A stretch of 64,000 nt of DNA from Elephas maximus indicus (lineage: Eukaryota > Chordata > Mammalia > Proboscidea > Elephantidae). Below the pieces are notes generated by a model, which saw only the letters and a list, made by a program, of their open reading frames with translations, was not told the origin of the DNA and searched no databases. The DNA is taken from NCBI RefSeq assembly GCF_024166365.1, contig NC_064819.1, positions 203,385,293-203,449,292 of the forward strand. The letters are read 5' to 3'. This document shows, in pieces, positions 1 through 12,915 of the stretch. Each line of letters opens with the position of its first letter. The first letter of the stretch is position 1. The translations under genes were made by a program, and so were the position numbers.

Positions 1-614
1 CGTTTAAAGTACTAAAGATTTCCTGAAATTATATTCTTATTTGTTGCACCTTTCATATGCGTGATACCATATCAGGTGTACAAAGCTGGTTGAAAGGCGC
101 TTCTCTTCAGATGCTTCTTGTGCACTTGTAGATAGCAGAGAAATGACATTATATACGGGTAACAAAATAGGACACAATTTTGAATTTGAGATCCTTTATT
201 ACATACTGCCTGGTACTGAACTTATTGCTGTGTATCATCTTAATTTCGACATGCCTGCTGAATTAGAAGGCCCTCGAGGACCAGGACTGTGAGTTGCCAT
301 CATGTTCTTGTGTATGTGTGTGTTTTGAAGTTTAAGGTGTTAATAGATTATATATGTGGATGTGTGTGTATCTATATGTATCTATGTATTTCACTTCAGG
401 AGAATCGATAAAGAGGGCCTTAACCAGTAGACTGAGGGGAACCTTTTTGAAATCTAATTCTTGATGCCTAAAATTTCAACTTCTGATCCTGGCTGTAGGG
501 ATGGAAGTTATAAACAGCAAAAATTCTTCAAATGTGATTAGGTCTTGTTCTTAACCAATTCAGAACAGTAAAAATAATGGCTTACCACTTAAGGAGGTTT
601 CAAATGTGTGATGC
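1..614. other. Intronic sequence, nothing recognised
   Basis: AT-rich sequence with a short TG-rich stretch near 310-390. I see no exon-like conserved block and no repeat family I can name. It is probably part of TBPL1 intron 1. Confidence 0.4.
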
Positions 615-827
615 CAAAAAAAAAACAAACCCAACACATTGCTGTTGAGTCGATTCTGACTCATAGTGATCCTATAGGACAGAGTAGAACTGCCCCATAG
701 GGCTTCCAAGGCAGTAAATCTTTACAGAAGCTGATTGCCGCATCTTCCTTCTGTGGAGCTGCTGGTAGGTTTGAACCGCTGACTGGTTAGCAGATCAGGA
801 CTTAACCACTGTGCCACCAGAGCTCCT
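615..827 (-). repeat. AfroSINE (long subtype)
   Basis: A tRNA-derived SINE read on the - strand. It begins at its A-box end near 827 (GGAGCTCTGGTGGCAC), has a B-box-like GTTCAAACC-type stretch, then the middle module with TCTGTAAAGATT, and ends in GACTCAACAGCAATGTG and an A/T-rich tail at 615. Confidence 0.85.
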
Positions 828-970
828 TCAAACAGGTAACAGATTATGTAAACAAAGTTTTTGCGGTCTACATAGACAAATTTAATTTTCGTCCTGTGAT
901 ACAACCAACCTTTTATTCAGAAGAGAGAGGGAGTGTGTGTGAAAAAGCAGGATTCCGAAAGTGTGTCATT

Positions 971-1157
971 GTTGTCGGATGCTGTCGAGTTGGTTCCATC
1001 TGACAGAGTAGAACTGCCTCATAGGGTTTCCTAGGCTGTAATTTTTACAGGAGCAGGTTGCCAGGCCTTTCTCCCATGGAGCCGCTGGGTGGGTTTGAAC
1101 TGCCAACTTTTCGTTTAGCAGCCGACTGCTTAACTATTGTATCACTAAAGGACTCCT
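971..1157 (-). repeat. AfroSINE (long subtype)
   Basis: The second antisense copy in the first 1.2 kb. The module order is the same as at 615-827, but the 3' end reads into a GTTGT-type tail like RTE elements. About 15 bases are missing around 1002. Confidence 0.8.
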
Positions 1158-2664
1158 TTATCCTAGGACTAAAAGGTAATAAAATTCCTAATTTGATTTT
1201 TAATGGCTGATTTTTGTGTTGGGAAGCATGCTGCTGGGAACTCTTATTAAATGTCAAGAAAACATTTTAAGGTGAATTCTGAAACTGTTCAAAATCAGTC
1301 TTCATATGGGAGTCAATATGACACTTCAAAATTTCACAAAAAATGCTGCACAAAAGTTTGGCCATTGGCTACTTTCACCATGGAGAAAGAATACTAAAAA
1401 TCAGAAGGTCTGTTAACGGCAGTTTTCTGAGGACACACGTGAATGGCTTTAGTACTGGATTGTGCCTAGCATGGTGGACAACTGTCCGTAGACATTGGTC
1501 CATGGAATTTTTTTTTTTTTTTTAAGCGCATTTGGTGTTGACTTCCAACATCCTAAAAGTAGTTAAAAAAAAAAAAAAAATTCCCATTAACTAAATGGTT
1601 CCAAAGAATCAGATGTTACCCCCCGTACCTGATGAATTACAAGTATTTTCATTGTGAGGTAGAATGAAGTTTAGATCAAAATCAGTTAGATTTTCTAGGG
1701 ATTCGGGTTGGGTGTAGTTGAGTATAGCTTTAAAGGTTATGGACTCTGAACACAGTCCCCGTTGCCTTGATGCAGCATCATAGCTATGCTGCTTATTAGC
1801 TAGATGGCCTTAAGTTATTTAACTGCCCCGAGCCTCAGTTTCTCTTTGGCAATATGGAGTTAATATTAGCACTACCATATAGGGCTGCTGTGAGCATTGA
1901 GTGCAAAACATTTAGAATAGTGCTTAGCATCATTAAGAGTTGAATTAATATTAGCTGGTGCCAGCAGTAGTGGTACTAGTAGTGGTTAGTACATTAAAGG
2001 TAAACCGTTAGACCACTTGAATGCTTTGCCTTTTTCATTAGCGGCTTTTTACTAAAGCATTGAAATTCTTTCCTTGTGACCACTGGCTATGGGAAGACTC
2101 ATCTCTGCCTGTAGGTTTTGGAAGGGGGAGTACTTTTGTTTTAATTTTCAATTGTCACAAAGGCATCCAGTTATCACTATGGCAGATGGACTAAGTAAAA
2201 AGAGACATCTCTGTGTCTTGGAAAAGGCAGGCCAACAAAGCCTGGTCTGGCACTGTGTTGTGGCTATTGAAATGCTATTTCCCTGTGGACTTGACTGCTT
2301 GTTTAGCTCTATCATACTTCTGAATAAAAGAAATCAACCCCAATGGTTTCATCTAGCAGAATTGGTCTTTCTTTAGAAGACACTATTTTTTACTTGTATA
2401 ACCTTAATTGATGGTAAACTTGAAACTTGTTAGTGTCAGCGTTAGGCCATTTAACTTGAGTTTCTGTGTCACAATAAATGTTCTAAATAGTAGCTTTTTT
2501 GTAATTTCAGAAGTAGCTGAAACTGCTGCTCTGCTCCAATAATTCAAGTGACTCAAGAATAACTGTATAGAATTGCTAAATTATTTGTTTATGGTAAGGC
2601 TAAAGCTAAATATTGAGGCTACCTAATCACAGAAATAAATTGATAATTATAGCTTTGTTTAGGC
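1158..2664. other. Intronic stretch with one MIR
   Basis: Contains a 16-base T run (1509-1524), an A17 run near 1564 and the MIR at about 1735-1935. The remainder is unassigned AT-rich sequence. Confidence 0.4.
1735..1935 (-). repeat. MIR (ancient mammalian SINE)
   Basis: The + strand reads like the reverse complement of MIR: TAGCTAGATGGCCTTAAG, then a CCTCAGTTTCTC core, then TAGAATAGTGCTTAGCA. Highly diverged. Confidence 0.65.
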
Positions 2665-2677
2665 TGTTATTGTCATA

Positions 2678-2840
2678 AACCACCCAAACCCACTGCTGTC
2701 GAGTCAATTCTGACTTATAGCGACCCTACAGGACAGAGTAGAACTGCCCGATAGAGTTTCCAAGGAGCACCTGGCGGATTCAAACTGCCGACCTCTGGGT
2801 TAGTAGCTGTAGCACTTAACCACTACGCCACCAGGGTTTC
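2678..2840 (-). repeat. AfroSINE (short subtype) with 13-bp target duplication
   Basis: A complete antisense copy from CCACCAGGGTTTC (2828-2840) to its tail at 2678. It is flanked by exact direct repeats TGTTATTGTCATA at 2665-2677 and 2841-2853. Confidence 0.93.
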
Positions 2841-3400
2841 TGTTATTGTCATAGCTACGCTACTCTTTAAAGTTAAGTTCAGATGTTTTAGTTTCATTGT
2901 GTGGGCGCTTGCTAAAGAAGAAATGTTTCTGCTTAAACAAAAGTTAATTGCAAATTATTCTTTATTTCCGCTAATATTCCAGGTCTTGGTTTTTAGTTGA
3001 AATATATTTCTATGAAATGTCATAGAAATTCATATAAGTACTATTATTGAAAGTATGCTTTGTTTTAAATGTACGTGGGTAAAGTTTTATAGTTCCTTCT
3101 TCTAGGTTGTGCTGTTTTTGTATATTTGTTTTAGTTGGCTTTTATAAGCCTCCCAAAACTAAAGAGCTTGGCAAATATGTTTGCATTTGGAGGTGTGGCT
3201 TTTGTTTTCTTTTTTAAAGAGAGTGAAGTCTAATTGCTACTATTGATTTAGTTGAGCAACTAGGTTGGCCAGAATAGATTTTGTATTGGTATGTTAATAT
3301 CATTTCCATAGCTATCATGGATTCTGGATATAAAATATATTGAGATAAAACAGGAAAGTATCATGGAAATTTTACCAAAATATATACATCTATGTAATAA

Positions 3401-3420
3401 ATATATATATATATATATAT
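3401..3420. repeat. (AT)n microsatellite
   Basis: About ten AT/TA dinucleotides directly before a SINE. Confidence 0.7.
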
Positions 3421-3443
3421 TACATATTTTAAGGACTGTGTTG

Positions 3444-3642
3444 TTCCTGGGTGGCACAAATGGCTTGTGCTTAACTACCAACCGAAAAATTGGCATTTCA
3501 AACCCACCCAGCAGCACAGAGGCCTGGCAGCCTGCTTCCGTTAAGATTACAGCCAAGAAAACTCTATGGAGCAGTTCTACTCTGTAACATATGGGATCAC
3601 CATGAGTTGGAATCAACTAGATGGAAGTGGTTTTTGTTTTTG
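3444..3642 (+). repeat. AfroSINE (long subtype) with target duplication
   Basis: A sense copy that starts CCTGGGTGGCACAAATGG, carries the GGCAGCCTGCTTCCGTTAAG middle module and ends in GGAATCAACTAGATGGAAG plus a T-rich tail. Flanking repeats AAGGACTGTGTTG (3431-3443) and AAAGACTGTGTTG (3643-3655) differ by one base. Confidence 0.9.
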
Positions 3643-3655
3643 AAAGACTGTGTTG

Positions 3656-5269
3656 GAGATTTTTAGGAAAATAGGTCCCTAAGGTGTTGATATTGTTGTC
3701 CAGAATAAAACTTGCCTGTTTGGAGACAAAAATCTAACATGTTGTTAATGTTTCCCTGGTGTTCTTTCTACCACACTCTTTATCAGGGACAGATATTGCT
3801 GTCCTGCAGTTATGAAGATAATAAAGCCAGTGTGTAACCCAAAACTGTGAACGTGACGATTGATTGGTATTTGGTTAATGATCATGGTCAAAATTTATAG
3901 ATAGAGCCTATCGTTGTATACCTCAGCTAGATTTTGTAGAACAAGAACCATCTCATTCTTTTTTAAACGACTAGATACTTTTGTTGCCCCACAAAGTCTT
4001 TTTTCCTTACCTGCTTATAGATATGTGAGCTTGCGTATCTTCACTTACACGTAAGCGTGTACAGCCTAGTGAAGTTGTAATGAGTATGTCATCATTGCTG
4101 GTAAATTGACCACATTCCAGGATATTTGCTGGTTGCAGGCTAGGGTGGCCCAGGAGGCACAACCTTGCTGAAGGTACAGTTATCAAACCTTCCTCAACAC
4201 AAACTTGGTGTGCTAATCTCAAAGGCTCACAAGCTTTCTTAACTCAATTCTCTCTTTGTTTTGGGTTGGGGTGGGGAACCTGAGGTAACGATTGCGACAT
4301 GGGTCAACCGCTCACGGCAGATAAATGCTATATGAATAATAATTCTGTCATTTCCTCCACAGCGTATTGCTAATGTAAATCTCCAGATCAGCATAGGAGA
4401 GAAAACCTTTGCCTGGCCAGTGAGCTTGAAACTTCAGCCTCACTACATGGTGGAAAAACGACTTGAATATTGCAAACTTTGTACATACTTTAAGAACACA
4501 TGCTTCTTGACTTGTTCTTTCCAGGCATTTTGTTTATGGCCTGTTAAATTGGAAGAGTTTTAGATTTCTGAGCCATATTATTAATTTGTTTGTCTTGTGT
4601 TATATCTTTAGTCTTACTTTGTAAAGTAGAAAAATAGTAACTTTATCATAAAACCCTGTTTAATTGGATGGTTGATCCTGAGAGTGACTGACAGGGTAGC
4701 CCTTCTATGATCATGGAATAGCTTTAGGGTTTGGATAAATTAGGACCCTTGAGGGGAAGTACAGGAGAGTAACTCTTAGGGGAGGGAAAAGGAACCATAT
4801 ATCAAAACTGCTGAGAGTTTGTGTGTGTGTTTTCATTAAAATAATTCTTTTCTTACATCAGAATGTATTATATTACATTTCCATGCTTGTAAAAGCTCCT
4901 GGGTCATTTTCCCTTTAGGAGTTTGGGGGCAGAAGTAGAACCAATGATAACTTGTTAGGTGCGGGAACGTTAAAAAGGAATATAACCAGAAAGTAGATTA
5001 GGATACTGTTGGAAAACTTGAGTGCTTTGGGGCTACCCTGCCTTGGGGTGCTCCTCTCCCAGTTTTTCATGTGACTGGCTTTTTCTTAGATCTCACTTTA
5101 AGGATCATTTTCCATTTATGAGCAAGTGGAGAGGACTTTGCGGGTCTTCCTCCTAAAGTTTATCTAATGTCATGTTGTTTGTTTGCTTTGTAACAAAGAT
5201 GACATTCTCTAATTATTTTAGTTGATTTCTTATTTGTTGCCTGTTTACTGGAACATAAATGCCATTGGG
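3656..5269. other. Intronic sequence, nothing recognised
   Basis: AT-rich sequence with no repeat family I can name and no exon-like sequence. Low repeat content compared with the flanks. Confidence 0.35.
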
Positions 5270-5360
5270 ATTGCTTACAGGACCATTTAGTTCTGAGCTA
5301 TATTCCTCGTGTCTAGCCACAGTGCCTGGGCCACATCAGCTGTATACTGAATGAATGCAA
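5270..5360 (+). repeat. L2 3' end fragment
   Basis: CAGTGCCTGGGCCACAT followed by TGAATGAATG resembles the conserved L2 3' end. Confidence 0.5.
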
Positions 5361-5374
5361 TTATGATTAAGAGT

Positions 5375-6480
5375 TTGTTCATTGAAACAGTGAGGAAAGG
5401 GCATCCTAGACAAAGTCATGAAAGGCCCTGCTATTGTCAGAAGGTGGTAAGAAGTTGAGAGTGTTAAGGGGTGTTGAAAGTGGAAGATTGGGTTATGAAA
5501 GGAAGGTTGCAGACATTGTGAAACACACTGCAATGCCAGTCAAGCAGATGAGATTCTGTTTTGTCTGCCTAAGAGAGCCAAGAGATGTTTCTTCAAGCAG
5601 GGCATAACACAGTGAGGAAGCTAATTGTGGTAGCTATTTGGTAGATGGACTAGATGAAGGAGACATTAAGCAGAGAGTTCCATTAGGAGGCCATAGCTGA
5701 AATGACGTGTGAGAGAGCCTGAAATAAAACAGTGATGCTTTGGATGCAGAAAAGAGGCTAGATTAGAAGTTAACTGGGTGTAGGGGAAAAAGAAGAAATG
5801 AAGGGTGATTCTGAAATTTCTCGTTCAGGTGAGTGAGTTTTGGATGACATTAAATGAACCAAAAGTAGGAATCAAAAGATAGAACAAGTATTTTGGAGGG
5901 GATTAATGACTTACGTTTTGGGTGTATTGGTGTAATTTCATGAATATAGGTAATAGACCATAGGGCATATGAATTCAGGTGCCTGATAGGTCAGAACTGA
6001 TGTGGGACCCATAAATTTATTGATGATTCTTGAAACCTGAAAAGCTTAAAGAGCAAGAGGGGGGAAAAAAAAAGAGCAAGAGAATTTAAGGCAGTGACTT
6101 ATGACATTTCAGGGATCTTAAACCCCTTTGAGAATATGAAGAGAACAGTAGCTTCCTCAGGTACACATACAGATTTGTGTAAAATTTGTGTGTATATAAT
6201 TCCATGGGGTTCCTAGACCTCTGGAATCTGACCTTGAACTTTTCAGGGACTGCGGTGGACTTCAAATTAAGAGCTTCTGATTTTTAAGGAGTAAGGAGCA
6301 GACAGAAGTATTTGAGATGGGCAGAGAAGCCAGGAAAGCTACCTCAGAAGCCAAGGATGGGGAGTCGTGAGGGAGAATTTTGAGAATCAGACTATCTAAT
6401 ACTGTATACTCTGGAGAAGTCCAGCAGGAGAGAGCTTCAGCTGTGCCGTTGGGTTTAGCAATGAGCCATTCATTCGTAAC
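5375..6480 (-). repeat. Ancient L2 LINE, antisense, fragmented
   Basis: The + strand carries the reverse complement of L2 3'-half phrases, such as GGAGGCCATAGCTGAAATGA, TGGGCAGAGAAG and GGGTTTAGCAATGAG. It is strongly diverged, so the boundaries are approximate. Confidence 0.5.
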
Positions 6481-6489
6481 ATTTCAGTA

Positions 6490-7960
6490 CTGTGAAGAGG
6501 CAGAATGTAGTAATTCAGCACGTGGATCAGAGCTGAGAGAACAAGATACGGTAAACAGTATAGAAATCTGGATGTTCTCTATGATAAACAGCCCTGATGT
6601 TAGAATATATTCAATTTTAAGGACCTACTGAAAAGAAAATTCTATTATTTTGATGACCTATTGTGACATTTCAACTGAGTGGTTCTCAACTGGTTGCCCA
6701 TTAGATATATCTTGAAATTAAAAAAAAAAAAACCAAAAACCCACCATTACTAGAGTCTTGTCCCAAATCAGTTTTTATTCTGTTTGTTTTATCTTTTTTC
6801 CTAATAGTTAAGAGTCAGTGTTCCAGTCCAAAAACTCATTTCTTTTGTTTTACATGTATGTTCTTAATCAGATTACTCACCTTACAGCGATACTAGTTTT
6901 AAGTCTGTGTTCTTTAGTCTATCTTACAGGACTTAGCTTTCAATTAAAAAAAATAGTGTGTCTTTTTTTAGCTCTCTGGCCAACTTCTCCATATTTATAT
7001 CTTTTGAGTAACACAGCCCTTAATTAAAGGTCTGACCAGTTCCGAGTAAAATAAAATTAACTAGTGGTGCTTACATGTGAAGAGTACTTGTATTATAATC
7101 CTGTCTGCTTTACATATGTTGCATTTGTGACTTTTTTTTACTGTTTTGTAACCAGAAAAGTTTAAACTTTGTGCATTGTTTCCCAAGTAGCTACTTTTAT
7201 AATATTACCCTCTTTTTCTTAAAATGGCATTCATGCATGACTTAGACCTTAAACAGATCATCTGTACTAGAACAGATATTTTATATAAAGGGTAAATTTG
7301 TAAAAAGCAGTTGAGGGGAAACTCAAAATAGGAAATTTTACCTGTTATTATTTTCATCTTGTAGTGTTTCCATTTGACTGAATTTTTGATTTAGGTGTCA
7401 ACTGTTCAAGTTTGAATCCTGCCTTAACACCTTTGCCATAAAATCAGAGTACAAAGAAGTTTGACCTTTATACATGCCAGCCCTGACACCAACCAGAAGC
7501 TGAAAGAGGATTTATTTGGTCTGTTAGCTACGTAATGAGTTAACATATATACTTGCAAGTGAAAATACAACAGTTGCCATCAAGGCAATTTCAACTAATA
7601 ATAACCTTTGAAAATTATGCTCTTTTATTAGTATCAGCTTAATGGCTGAACGAGCCTCACAAATCATTGTCACGTAGTATGGCTAACTTAGGACAAATAT
7701 CAGCATTGTTTATAAAGACATAAAATATTCTAAAGATTTTTAAAATAGTAGTCGATAATATGGGAAGATAGGTACACATGTAAGACCTGCTCCAGAAAAC
7801 TGATACCTTGTAATTTAATTGAAATGAACGTATATAAACTTTTGTTTGAACTTCATATCCAAATCTGTGGTACTTCTAATTATCCCTTTTTTTTTTTTTT
7901 TGCAGCTACCTAGCTAAGTAAATTTAGCAAAATATCTCTTGTAGTATGTAATAGACTTGG
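6490..7960. other. Intronic sequence, nothing recognised
   Basis: AT-rich, with an A13 run near 6720 and a T16 run near 7888. No family or exon recognised. Confidence 0.35.
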
Positions 7961-7961
7961 T

Positions 7962-8165
7962 CAATCCCTGGGTGATAAAAGGGTTAATACATTGGGCTGC
8001 TTGCTCATCAAAAGGATTGGTGGTTCCAGTCCACCCAGAGGCACCTTGGAAGAAAGACCAAAAAATCAGCCATCGAAAGCCCTATAGAGCGCAGTTCTAG
8101 TTCTTCTGTGGTGCACACCAGTGGTCACGAGTCGTAGTTGACTTACCAGCAACTGGTTTTGGTGT
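7962..8165 (+). repeat. AfroSINE, older diverged copy
   Basis: A sense copy of the type that starts CCCTGGGTGATAAAAGGG and has CACCCAGAGGCACCTTGG and AAAATCAGCCATCGAAAG before CACGAGTCGTAGTTGACTT. It represents an older subfamily than the other copies. Confidence 0.75.
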
Positions 8166-8407
8166 AATAGATTCTTTCTTTTTCCTTGTCTCTCCCCATG
8201 CTCCTTCCTCCTCCTCCTCCCCCCCAAAAGAATAAAACAACACAGTCAACAATAACAAAGAAAACTTTGTTTTGATTTGAAATGGTTTTGTTATTGTTGG
8301 GGATTTTTAAAAAATCCACTCTTGAAGTCCTTTCCATTTTTGAACATTTTTCTATGCATGAAAGATGAATAAATGAGATAATAGTGACAATGAGAATAGC
8401 TAAATTT

Positions 8408-8602
8408 GAATGCTTACTGTGTACCAAGTACTGTCCTAAGTGTTTTATATGAGTTTTCACAACATTCTGCAATATGTACTGTTATCTGCCTTATTTTACA
8501 GATGAGGACATTGAGGCACAAAGGTGTTAAGTAACTAATCCAAGGTCATACAGCTCCCAAGTGGTAGCTCAAGCACTCTACTCCAGAGTCTGGCTGCTTT
8601 AG
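8408..8602 (+). repeat. MIR
   Basis: A sense MIR: TGCTTACTGTGTACCAAG, then TTTTACAGATGAGGACATTG and AGGTCATACAGCTCCCAAG in consensus order. Confidence 0.88.
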
Positions 8603-8608
8603 TTTATA

Positions 8609-8639
8609 ATGTGTGTGTGTGTGTGTCTGTGTGTGTGTA
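8609..8639. repeat. (TG)n microsatellite
   Basis: About 15 TG units with one TCTG interruption, directly after the MIR. Confidence 0.85.
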
Positions 8640-9019
8640 AGAGAGAAAGAAAATGAATTGCTTTTTAAAAATCTCAAGTTAACAAGCTCGACAGACTGAA
8701 CGTGTATACCGCCTTGGGAACTATGCTAAGGCTGGAGTACAAAAATAAGTAAGATTTGATCATGCTTCTGAGGAATTTGTTGTCTACCAAGGAGACATAT
8801 ATAAGTATTGTCTGCCAAGAGGACATATATAAATGTCACTGTAGCACAGGTATGGAAAAATGCTGTGATAGGGATATGCATAGTAACATGGTAATAGAGC
8901 TGAGAATAGGGACATTCCGGCTTAGTCTTGGAAATTCTGTTTCTTGGTTCTGTAGATTTTTTATTTCACACATGACGGTTTTAATTACTTTCTCTACCCT
9001 TCTAGGGTGTAGAAACTAA

Positions 9020-9800
9020 GGTTTCCAAATTTTCATCTCCAACCTAGGCCTAAATATGTCCCAAGCTATGACTCTTATCTAATTACTCTGTATCTCCTCT
9101 TGAATGGCTCACAAGTTCCTTCAGTTCAACATGTCCAAAACTGAATCCTTCAATTGCCCCCTCTCCCACTTTCCTCTCATCCCATTTCACTTGCAAACCT
9201 GCTCTCCTTCTAGCATTTCCTATCTCACTAAATATCCCGGGTCATAAACTTGGAGTCATCCTCTAGCTCCTTTGTTCTCATCCCCAAACTCTGTTCACTC
9301 TGGCTCCTAAAAATGTGTCTTCTGCCCACTTCTTTCTGTCTCCATCAGTACTCTAGTCTGCGCTGTTGCCATCTTGCACAGGACTGCTGTACTAGGCCTG
9401 ACTGGGTTTCTTACCCATTTTTATCTTCCAGTCCATTCTCCCATTGTAGAAGTGGTGGTGATATATTTTAAAAATGCAAATACATCGTGTCATTTCTTGC
9501 TTTAAAATCTCTTTTGGCTTGCCATTGCTCTTGGGTAAATGTGAAAAACCTCAACATGCCCTAGAAGACCCAGCATGATTTGACACCTCTCCGCCTCTCC
9601 AGCCTAGTCTTATGCTACTTTCCTTTTCACACTTGCCATGTTAGCCCTCCCTCAGTTCTGAACAGTTCATAAGCTGAATGCACCTCAGAGCTGAGAACAC
9701 GTGTCGTTCCCTCTACCAGAACTACTTCTAGGCCCCTAGCGTGGGGCCTGATACTTAGTAAGAGTTCCAGTGCATTGTTATGGAATTGATTGAATGAAGG
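9020..9800 (+). repeat. Ancient L2 LINE 3' part, sense
   Basis: CAACATGTCCAAAACTGAAT, GGCTTGCCATTGCTCTTGGG, GACCCAGCATGATTTGACAC and a 3' end with TTGATTGAATGA match the order of L2 3' sequence. Fragments of an L2 reading frame may remain but there is no intact ORF. Confidence 0.75.
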
Positions 9801-10521
9801 TGATGCTGAGCCATAGGACAAATAGGAATGAGCTTGTTAGGTGTAGAAGTGGGGATAGAACATTTTCCTTAGAAGTAATAGCATAAGCAGGCCAAGGGTT
9901 AATGTTCTTTCTATAAGAGTTTTTATAAATCAGTAAGAAATCTCAGAAGGGAAATGAACAAAGGATATGAGACAGGAGGAAATACAAACTGTTAGCAATA
10001 TTGGAAAAGTTCGCCGTCAGTATTCAAAGAAAATCAATTCAATACTGCTTTTTTTATATCTCAGATTGGCAAATATTTTTATTAAATCTGTGATTGACTA
10101 GAAAGGACAGCGTACACATATGATCCCAATTGTGTTTAATATGTACAGATACATATATGGATTTAGCAGGCTAAAAACCTGTTTATATATGAACACAGGA
10201 AAAAACAAACAAAAACCAAAAACTGGCCTAATATTTACCAAAATCTTAACAATGATTTTCACTAGTAGGATTATGGGTGACTTTTTTTTTTTCTGGAATG
10301 TTTCATGTAATCAAAAAAGACATACTATTTTTTTTTAATCGTAAATAAACACCATTTATTTGAAATACTAAGAAATCTATCCAAAATAAGTTTTGCTTTT
10401 ACATAACAAGGAATCAGTATGCCAAATTTCCCACTTTGAGTTTGAATCCTCAAATTTAAAGTTGTGTTATGTAAGAAACACCTTTTTTCTCTTGTTATTC
10501 ACAAAAGTGCTTTAGTTAAAA
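9801..10521. other. Intronic sequence, nothing recognised
   Basis: AT-rich, with a T12 run near 10281. No repeat family or exon identified. Confidence 0.35.
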
Positions 10522-10533
10522 TTAATGTTTATG

Positions 10534-10735
10534 CTGTTGTTATGTGCTGTCAAGTCGATTCTGACTCATAACGACCCTATAGGACAGAGTAGAACTGCCC
10601 CATAAAGTTTCCTAGGCTGAAATCTTTAGGGGAGCAGATGACCAGGTCTTTTCTCCCTAGGCGTGGCTGGTGGGTTCAAACAGCAGACCTTTCAGTTAGC
10701 AGCTGAGTTCTTAACCATTGTGTCACCAGGGCTCC
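10534..10735 (-). repeat. AfroSINE (long subtype) with target duplication
   Basis: An antisense copy starting from GGAGCCCTGGTGACACAATG (read on -) and ending in GACTTGACAGCACATAACA. Flanks TTAATGTTTATG (10522-10533) and TTAATATTTATG (10736-10747) differ by one base. Confidence 0.92.
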
Positions 10736-10749
10736 TTAATATTTATGTT

Positions 10750-12469
10750 AGCTTCAACTAATACGGCATTACATTAGTGGGGCATGTTGTAATTTGTGAG
10801 GTGCTCATTAATCCCTCAAGAGCATCATGTGAAGGAAATATGATTGTCTGTTTTACACATGAGGGAAGGAGCACTTCAGATCTAGCTCATTGCCATATAG
10901 CTTTAATTAGGATCTGTGTCTACTCTGTCAGCGTGCAAGTTTTCATATTTTATAAATATATTTTAGTATATATTGAATAGTAAAACTCAAGTATCCTACT
11001 GTTTAAATATTGTTAATACGGAATGAGATTATGCATTCTTACATTGTGAAATACTTCATTTTTTCAACGAGAACTTTTTAATAAGCATGTAAACCATTAA
11101 ACTTATCCTTTCCTCATTCAGAAAATCAGCATCATTTAAGTCTTCCGCCACCACCTGATAGGCACTATCACAAAATTTTTATTGCCCAAAGCATAAAATA
11201 TGCTCTTCTTTTCCAGTTTTTTTTTTTTTTTAAATAATTGTTGGGAACCCTCAGAGTTGTCATTATTAATTAATTTCTGTAAAAACTAGTATCTTAGCAG
11301 CTCCCTTGATAGAGATTAAAAAAATGTAACAACTCCTTTTGATGCAAGTTATTCACATGAACCCTACTTGTGTTTTCAGTCTTCAGAATTGCTATAGCTT
11401 GTCTTAAAGGTAGTAGATGAGCTATATGTAGTGAAGATAGTATAACTTTCTGTTTAACTTAATGTGATGGTGGTTTTGTATGTCAAATACTTTTCATTAT
11501 TGTTAAATATTTTATACAGTGTAGGTGGTTTTTTTTTTTTTTTTGTGGCCAGACCTACAATATTTTCTTCATGTGGCTAGACTACAAAAATGCCAGCCCA
11601 CCAGCTGGCTCCTAAAATATAAGCCCTTGGGTTATGCATAGAAGTGTCCTCATGATAGAATGCCACCCTGCCAAATAAGTGTAAAGGTTTTGCAGTTTTA
11701 TGTGTCTACCTGTGCCGTTTACCCCATAGTGCCTCTAACTTCCTCCCTTTATTGCCTCTTTGAACACCAGTGCATATTGAAGGGAAAATGAGAAGTTCAG
11801 AATTGGGATGTTAATTTAATTAAACTAGGATAATAGTTCTAGATTGAAAATGAAGACTCAGTATATAATTTGTAAATTTGTCTACACTGTGTCCTCGTCT
11901 TAGGTGTTAGAATCCTGGGATTTAGAATTAGATAGGATCTAATTAGAAACTCTCTCCTACCTAATAGAAGACTCATGTCATAACATTCCTAAATGCTAGT
12001 TAGTTAACTAGCCCCCTCCCCCCCCCCTTTTTTTTTGGTCACTTAACCTCTGTAGAGCCCACTACTTTGTGATGTAGCTATTGGTTTTTTGTGTGGCTTC
12101 AAGAGATCTGCTTCCATGTGACTTTAATCGGTTCTCTCAATTTCCTTTTTATTCAGCTATTTGAGAACAACTACTATCTTTCCTTGTTTGGGCTAAATGT
12201 CTTGAGACTTTCTTAACACAACTATTTTGATATCCTTTACCATCCTATTTTCCTTTGGATATCTCGATATCAGTGCCCTCTTTAATGAATTCAGGAACTA
12301 AACATTCTAGATGTTTCAGTAGTAGAGGGACTATTACTTCTTTTGGTCTGGACACTTGTATTTTTTTTTTAAGTAATATAATTTTTAAAAAAATAATACA
12401 ATTAAGACTGTGTTGTCTTCGTATGACCTATTGTAGAATCTCTTTCTTATACAGCTTTTAAAAATTATT
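10750..12469. other. Intronic sequence, little recognised
   Basis: 10760-10930 faintly resembles MIR (TTTTACACATGAGG). T runs are at 11218-11231 and 11528-11544, and a C10T9 run is at about 12019-12037. The remainder is unassigned. Confidence 0.35.
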
Positions 12470-12915
12470 ATTATGGAAATTTTCAGAAAATAGGAAAGTA
12501 AAGAGAGTAGTGTAATGAACACTCATGTCTGTGATCTAAATTTAACAGTTACTAGAAGATGAAGCAGTAACATGGCATTTTTTTTTGCGTAAAATACAAT
12601 TATACCTTATTATCCCAGTCCCTTCTGTACCTCAGAATAGATTGTTTGATTCCAGTGTTGAGATCTGATAGTGAGATATTCATCTGACACTTTATACATA
12701 TCTATTTGTTCCTGAGTACAGATAGTGAAAGATACTGATATTTTAAAGTATGTTATAGACATAACATTCTCCCTGAATAGTTCATTATCCGTGTCTAAAA
12801 AGTAATGACATTTGTTTATATAGTGATTTTACCTATTCCCAACTAACAAAACTAACAATAATATCATCTGTTGCTCAGTTTCCATACTCAGATTTCCATC
12901 AAATATTGCTTATAG
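12470..12915 (+). repeat. Old L1-type 3' sequence
   Basis: TGAACACTCATGTCTGTGAT, ATTTAACAGTTACTAG and CAGATTTCCATCAAAT resemble the 3' end of old L1 (L1M/HAL1-like) elements. The family is not certain. Confidence 0.45.
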
